15,454 bases of DNA, taken from contig JBAUTF010000135.1 of assembly GCA_049582065.1 (NCBI GenBank), positions 1-15,454 on the forward strand. The letters run 5' to 3'. Below, piece by piece: positions 12,497-15,454 of this stretch (positions within the stretch are counted from its first letter, which is position 1; the number at the start of each line of letters is the position of its first letter). This DNA comes from DATKSS01 sp049582065. GTDB taxonomy: Bacteria > Chloroflexota > Dormibacteria > Dormibacterales > Dormibacteraceae. Below the pieces are notes generated by a model, which worked only from the letters and a program-made list of their open reading frames with translations, was not told where the DNA came from and ran no database searches. Position numbers and translations under genes: made by a program.

Positions 12497-15034
12497 ATGA
12501 GCGTGACGGGACTTACGGTCAACGGCACCCGGCATCAAGTTCAGTCCAGCCCCGGCCACAACCTCCTGGGTGTGCTCCGGGAGGAGCTGGGATTGACCGG
12601 CACCAAGTACGGGTGCGGCGAGGGGGCATGCGGAGCGTGCACCGTGCTCGTGGCTGGAAAGCCGGTCAAGGCCTGCGTCGTCACTGTTGAGGAAGTCGCC
12701 GGGCGCGGCGTCACGACGATCGAGGGACTCGCCACGCCGGGAAAGCTCCATCCGGTTCAACAGGCGTTCGCTGAGCTGGGGGCTATGCAGTGTGGCTACT
12801 GCACGCCCGGCATGGTTCTAGCGACTGCCGCCCTGCTCGAGGCCAACCCAAAACCCGAGATGGGCGAGGTGATGGAAGCGCTGGCCGGCAATCTCTGCCG
12901 CTGTTGTACATACCCTCGGATCTTGAAGGCGGTCCGGAAGGCGGGCGAGCTGATGCGGAGCCCGGCTCCGCTGTCCCCGGCGGTTGGAGTCGGCGTGCCG
13001 GCCCCGCTGGGACTGGAAACTCGGCCTCACAGTCCATGGGACCTGCTCCCGACCAAGAAGCGTGATTACTTCACCGTGCTGCCTGACGGTCTCGTCGTCG
13101 TGCTCGAGCCCCGGAAGGGCTCCTGGATGGCGACAGGTGGGGCCTGGATCCACATCGGCTCCGATGCAGTGGTCACCGCATTCACAGGCAAAGTCGACGT
13201 CGGCCAGGACAACCGGACGGCATTCGGTCTGCTGGTGGCCGAAGAGCTTCGGGTGCCGTTCCGGGCGGTACGCGTGGTGCTTGGCGACACCGACTACTGC
13301 CCATACGACGTGGGCACCTTCGGCAGCAACTCCATGCCCAGCGCGGGCGAGGATCTGCGAGCGACCGCCGCCGCGGCCCGGGGAACGCTGGAGGCGATGG
13401 CGGCCGCGCAGCGCCTGAAGCCGGGTTGGACCGCTTACCGTCGGTTGCTCACGGGTGCGCGTCGGACCGAGGTGGTCTCCGGAAATCCCGCCGTCAGGCC
13501 GGCCTCCAAGTGGACCGTCGCGGGAAAGCCGACGATCCGAGGGAACGCGCGCGAGATGGTCACCGGAGCTCTTCGCTACCCGTCAGATCTGGTCCTGCCC
13601 GGCATGTTGCATGCGAAGATCCTCCGTCCTCCCTCCCTCCGGGCGACTATCAGGTCGGTCGACCTCGCCGCGGCCCAATCGATGCCGGGCGTGATTGCGC
13701 TGCGGCAAGGTGACTTCGTCGGCGTAGCGGCGCCTGATTCGGTAACCGCCGAACGCGCCCTGGCGGCCATTTCAGCGCAATGGAACACGTCGCTGCAGCC
13801 GGGCGAAAAGTCCCTGAGCGAGGACCTGCGCTCCAATCCGATCGAGGTCGAGGGCTGGTCAGGGCCCTTTCACCACGAGAAGGCTCACTTGGAAGAAGCC
13901 CTCAAGAAGGCGGCGGTCCGGCTCACCGAGACCTACACGACCGCCTACATCGCACACGCGCCCCTGGAGCCGAGAGCCGTAGTGGCGGAATGGGCCGGGA
14001 AGCGGCTGACGATCTGGACCGGAACGCAGACCCCATTCATGGTTCGCCAGCAGGTTGCCGAAGGACTTGGACTCGACGAGTCTCGGGTGCGCGTCATCGT
14101 GCCGCCGACCGGCGGCGGTTTCGGGGGCAAGCACGCCGGCGGCGCGGCGCTGGAAGCAGCCAGGCTGGCGCGCGTCGCCGGCCGGCCGGTCAAGCTCACG
14201 TGGACGCGCGAGGAGGAGTTCCGCTGGGGCTACTTCCGGCCCGCCGCGGTCATCGACATCACCAGTGGCGCCGATCGGACCGGCAGGCTCACGGCCTGGG
14301 AGTTCAAAAACTACAACTCCGGGTCGCCGGCGATCCTGACTCCTTACTCGATCCCCAACCAGCGAATCGACTTCCAGCCCGCCGCCTCCCCACTTCCCCA
14401 AGGCTCCTACCGGGCTCTGGCCGCGACTGCGAACAACTTCGCGCGCGAGTCCCACATGGATGAAGTCGCTCATCTCGTCGATCGGGATCCCCTCGAGCTA
14501 CGGCTCGCAACCCTTGAAGACGACCGCCTGGCAGCAGTCCTCGAGGCAGCCGCCACGCGATGCGGATGGGCGGGCCGCAGGCGCGGCGGAGGCCACGGAA
14601 TGGGAATAGCCGGCGGAGTCGAAAAGGGAGGGCGGATCGCCACCTGCATCGAGGTCGAGGCGACGGCAGGTGGGCCGCTGCGAATCATCAGAGTGGTGAC
14701 CGCCTACGAGTGTGGCGCCCTCGTCAACCCCGATACCGTCCGGAACCAGATTGAGGGGGCCACGGTGATGGCGTTGGGCGCGGCCCTCTTCGAGGTGGTG
14801 CATTTCGACGCCGGCAAGATCCTCAACGCCTCCTTCTCGACCTACCGCGTGCCCCGCTTCGCCGATGTCCCGCCGATCGAGGTGCTACTGCTAGACCGTC
14901 GCGACATTCCCTCGGCGGGCGCCGGCGAAACCCCGCTGATCGCCGTAGCACCGGCGCTGGCGAATGCCATATTTGAAGCGACGGGAGTGCGGCTGCGCTC
15001 GTTGCCTCTAATACCCAGCGGCATCGTCGAATAG
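12497..15034 (+). CDS. Molybdenum hydroxylase with fused [2Fe-2S] and molybdopterin subunits (isoquinoline/nicotinate dehydrogenase-like)
   Basis: A single 845-residue chain joins two normally separate subunits. Residues 1 to about 155 carry two [2Fe-2S] clusters: Cys40, 45, 48 and 60 (YGCGEGACGAC...C) and Cys99, 102, 134 and 136 (QCGYC...LCRC). A Pro-rich linker follows (about 156-185). The rest is the large subunit in the permuted order known from IorB and NicB-type enzymes: a molybdopterin segment first (VDVGQDN, GTFGSNSM, about 215-300), then the hammerhead domain (about 343-430), then the main cofactor domains with PTGGGFGGKHAGG (537-549) and the base-catalyst Glu811 in GAGETP. No FAD subunit or cytochrome is next to it, so its electron acceptor is unknown. 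AAAGGAGG (12484-12491) sits 5 nt before ATG. No Tat signal is seen, so it should be cytoplasmic. It likely hydroxylates an N-heteroaromatic or aldehyde. Confidence 0.9.
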   Translation: MSVTGLTVNGTRHQVQSSPGHNLLGVLREELGLTGTKYGCGEGACGACTVLVAGKPVKACVVTVEEVAGRGVTTIEGLATPGKLHPVQQAFAELGAMQCGYCTPGMVLATAALLEANPKPEMGEVMEALAGNLCRCCTYPRILKAVRKAGELMRSPAPLSPAVGVGVPAPLGLETRPHSPWDLLPTKKRDYFTVLPDGLVVVLEPRKGSWMATGGAWIHIGSDAVVTAFTGKVDVGQDNRTAFGLLVAEELRVPFRAVRVVLGDTDYCPYDVGTFGSNSMPSAGEDLRATAAAARGTLEAMAAAQRLKPGWTAYRRLLTGARRTEVVSGNPAVRPASKWTVAGKPTIRGNAREMVTGALRYPSDLVLPGMLHAKILRPPSLRATIRSVDLAAAQSMPGVIALRQGDFVGVAAPDSVTAERALAAISAQWNTSLQPGEKSLSEDLRSNPIEVEGWSGPFHHEKAHLEEALKKAAVRLTETYTTAYIAHAPLEPRAVVAEWAGKRLTIWTGTQTPFMVRQQVAEGLGLDESRVRVIVPPTGGGFGGKHAGGAALEAARLARVAGRPVKLTWTREEEFRWGYFRPAAVIDITSGADRTGRLTAWEFKNYNSGSPAILTPYSIPNQRIDFQPAASPLPQGSYRALAATANNFARESHMDEVAHLVDRDPLELRLATLEDDRLAAVLEAAATRCGWAGRRRGGGHGMGIAGGVEKGGRIATCIEVEATAGGPLRIIRVVTAYECGALVNPDTVRNQIEGATVMALGAALFEVVHFDAGKILNASFSTYRVPRFADVPPIEVLLLDRRDIPSAGAGETPLIAVAPALANAIFEATGVRLRSLPLIPSGIVE

Positions 15035-15113
15035 GCCTCCAACGCAGTGCAACAGTCCTCTGTGCAGCACAAACAGCCGGGGTCGAGCTGAAGCAGCGTT
15101 CGCCGGAGTCTTC

Positions 15114-15454
15114 CTAATTCGCCTTCTTCAGGCGCCCGGCCTTGGGGGCGGAGGCGGCTTCCTTGCCTTTCCGTTGGGACCGGTTGTACGCGATCGCCGT
15201 CTTCACGAGCCGGCGGAGCGCCGGCTTGTCCAGGCGGTCCTCCTCGAAGATGTCGATCGCCCGCCAGACGCTCCCCTCGAGGCCCGCGTTGAACAGATGG
15301 TCGGCGTCGGCGAGGTGGGCCCCCTTAGCGAAGGTCCACTTCACCTTCCCGCGGTGAGGGTTGGCCAAGGAGACCATCCCGTCGCAGTACCAGACGGGCG
15401 TTCCCATCCATTTCCAATCTTCCGTGACGGCCGGGTCGGCCTCCCGCATGATCC
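15114..15454 (-). CDS. DUF1801 (YdhG/YdeI-like) protein, N-terminus cut by window edge
   Basis: The visible 113 residues contain the DUF1801 core: IMREADPAVTEDWKWMGTPVW, GMVSLANPHRGKVKWTF, GAHLADADHLFNAGL and WRAIDIFEEDRLDK, followed by a short helix and a Lys/Ala-rich tail. Relatives are small cytoplasmic proteins with an iron-chaperone-like (frataxin-like) fold; their role is mostly unknown. The ATG at 15449 is probably internal: family members carry about 20-30 residues before the E-A-D-P motif, and the frame stays open to the edge. It converges with the molybdenum hydroxylase gene across a 79-bp gap without a clear terminator. Confidence 0.85.
   Translation of the reverse strand, partial: IMREADPAVTEDWKWMGTPVWYCDGMVSLANPHRGKVKWTFAKGAHLADADHLFNAGLEGSVWRAIDIFEEDRLDKPALRRLVKTAIAYNRSQRKGKEAASAPKAGRLKKAN

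Noticed and set aside
1..15454. Mobile elements, CRISPR arrays, tRNA or rRNA genes, phage or toxin-antitoxin genes
   Set aside because: Looked for direct repeats, terminal repeats, transposase or recombinase motifs and cloverleaf-like sequence; none were seen.

Overview
This is a GC-rich chromosomal window (well over 60 % GC by eye) from what looks like a soil-type terrabacterium. A Chloroflexota/Dormibacterota or Actinomycetota source fits best. The reasons are an actinobacterial-type GlgM glycosyltransferase, frequent GTG and TTG starts, and at least five genes that look leaderless, with a TANNNT -10 box 6 to 9 nt before the start codon and no Shine-Dalgarno. This phylum-level guess is inference. 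I see no rRNA, tRNA, CRISPR array, insertion sequence or phage gene.

Layout. 1-605 (-): N-terminal half of a KdpD-like (DUF4118) membrane sensor histidine kinase cut by the window edge. It is divergent from a small helical protein at 695-961 (+). 1231-2364 (-): membrane-anchored extracytoplasmic beta-propeller. 2665-4789 (-): two-gene NatA/NatB-type ABC exporter, with a 16-bp palindrome upstream. 4950-6143 (-): GlgM-type glycogen/maltosyl-phosphate glycosyltransferase. It is divergent from a HemL-like class III aminotransferase at 6263-7606 (+). 7869-8516: two small divergent genes, a 57-residue single C2H2 zinc-finger protein (-) and a 51-residue lmo0937/DUF5670-like membrane protein (+). 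8616-9476 (+): a DedA domain fused to an RDD-like domain, followed at once by a small ORF that appears frameshifted. 9809-10681 (-): secreted SGNH hydrolase. 10950 to about 11336 (-): C-terminal remnant of an alpha/beta hydrolase. 11502-15034 (+): an amidohydrolase-2 family (gamma-resorcylate-decarboxylase-like) gene and a one-chain [2Fe-2S]/molybdopterin hydroxylase, probably an operon for an aromatic or N-heteroaromatic compound. 15114-15454 (-): DUF1801 protein cut by the right edge.

How the genes work together. The clearest functional units are the ABC exporter pair and the decarboxylase/Mo-hydroxylase pair. The alpha/beta hydrolase remnant beside the second pair hints that this spot once held a larger catabolic set. 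The rest is a mix of envelope, stress and storage-carbohydrate genes. The observations most worth following are the recurring leaderless promoter pattern, the DedA-RDD fusion with the frame-switching ORF behind it, the inverted repeat that pairs with the decarboxylase ribosome-binding site, and the single-finger C2H2 protein. I found no clear candidate for a wholly new multi-gene system.
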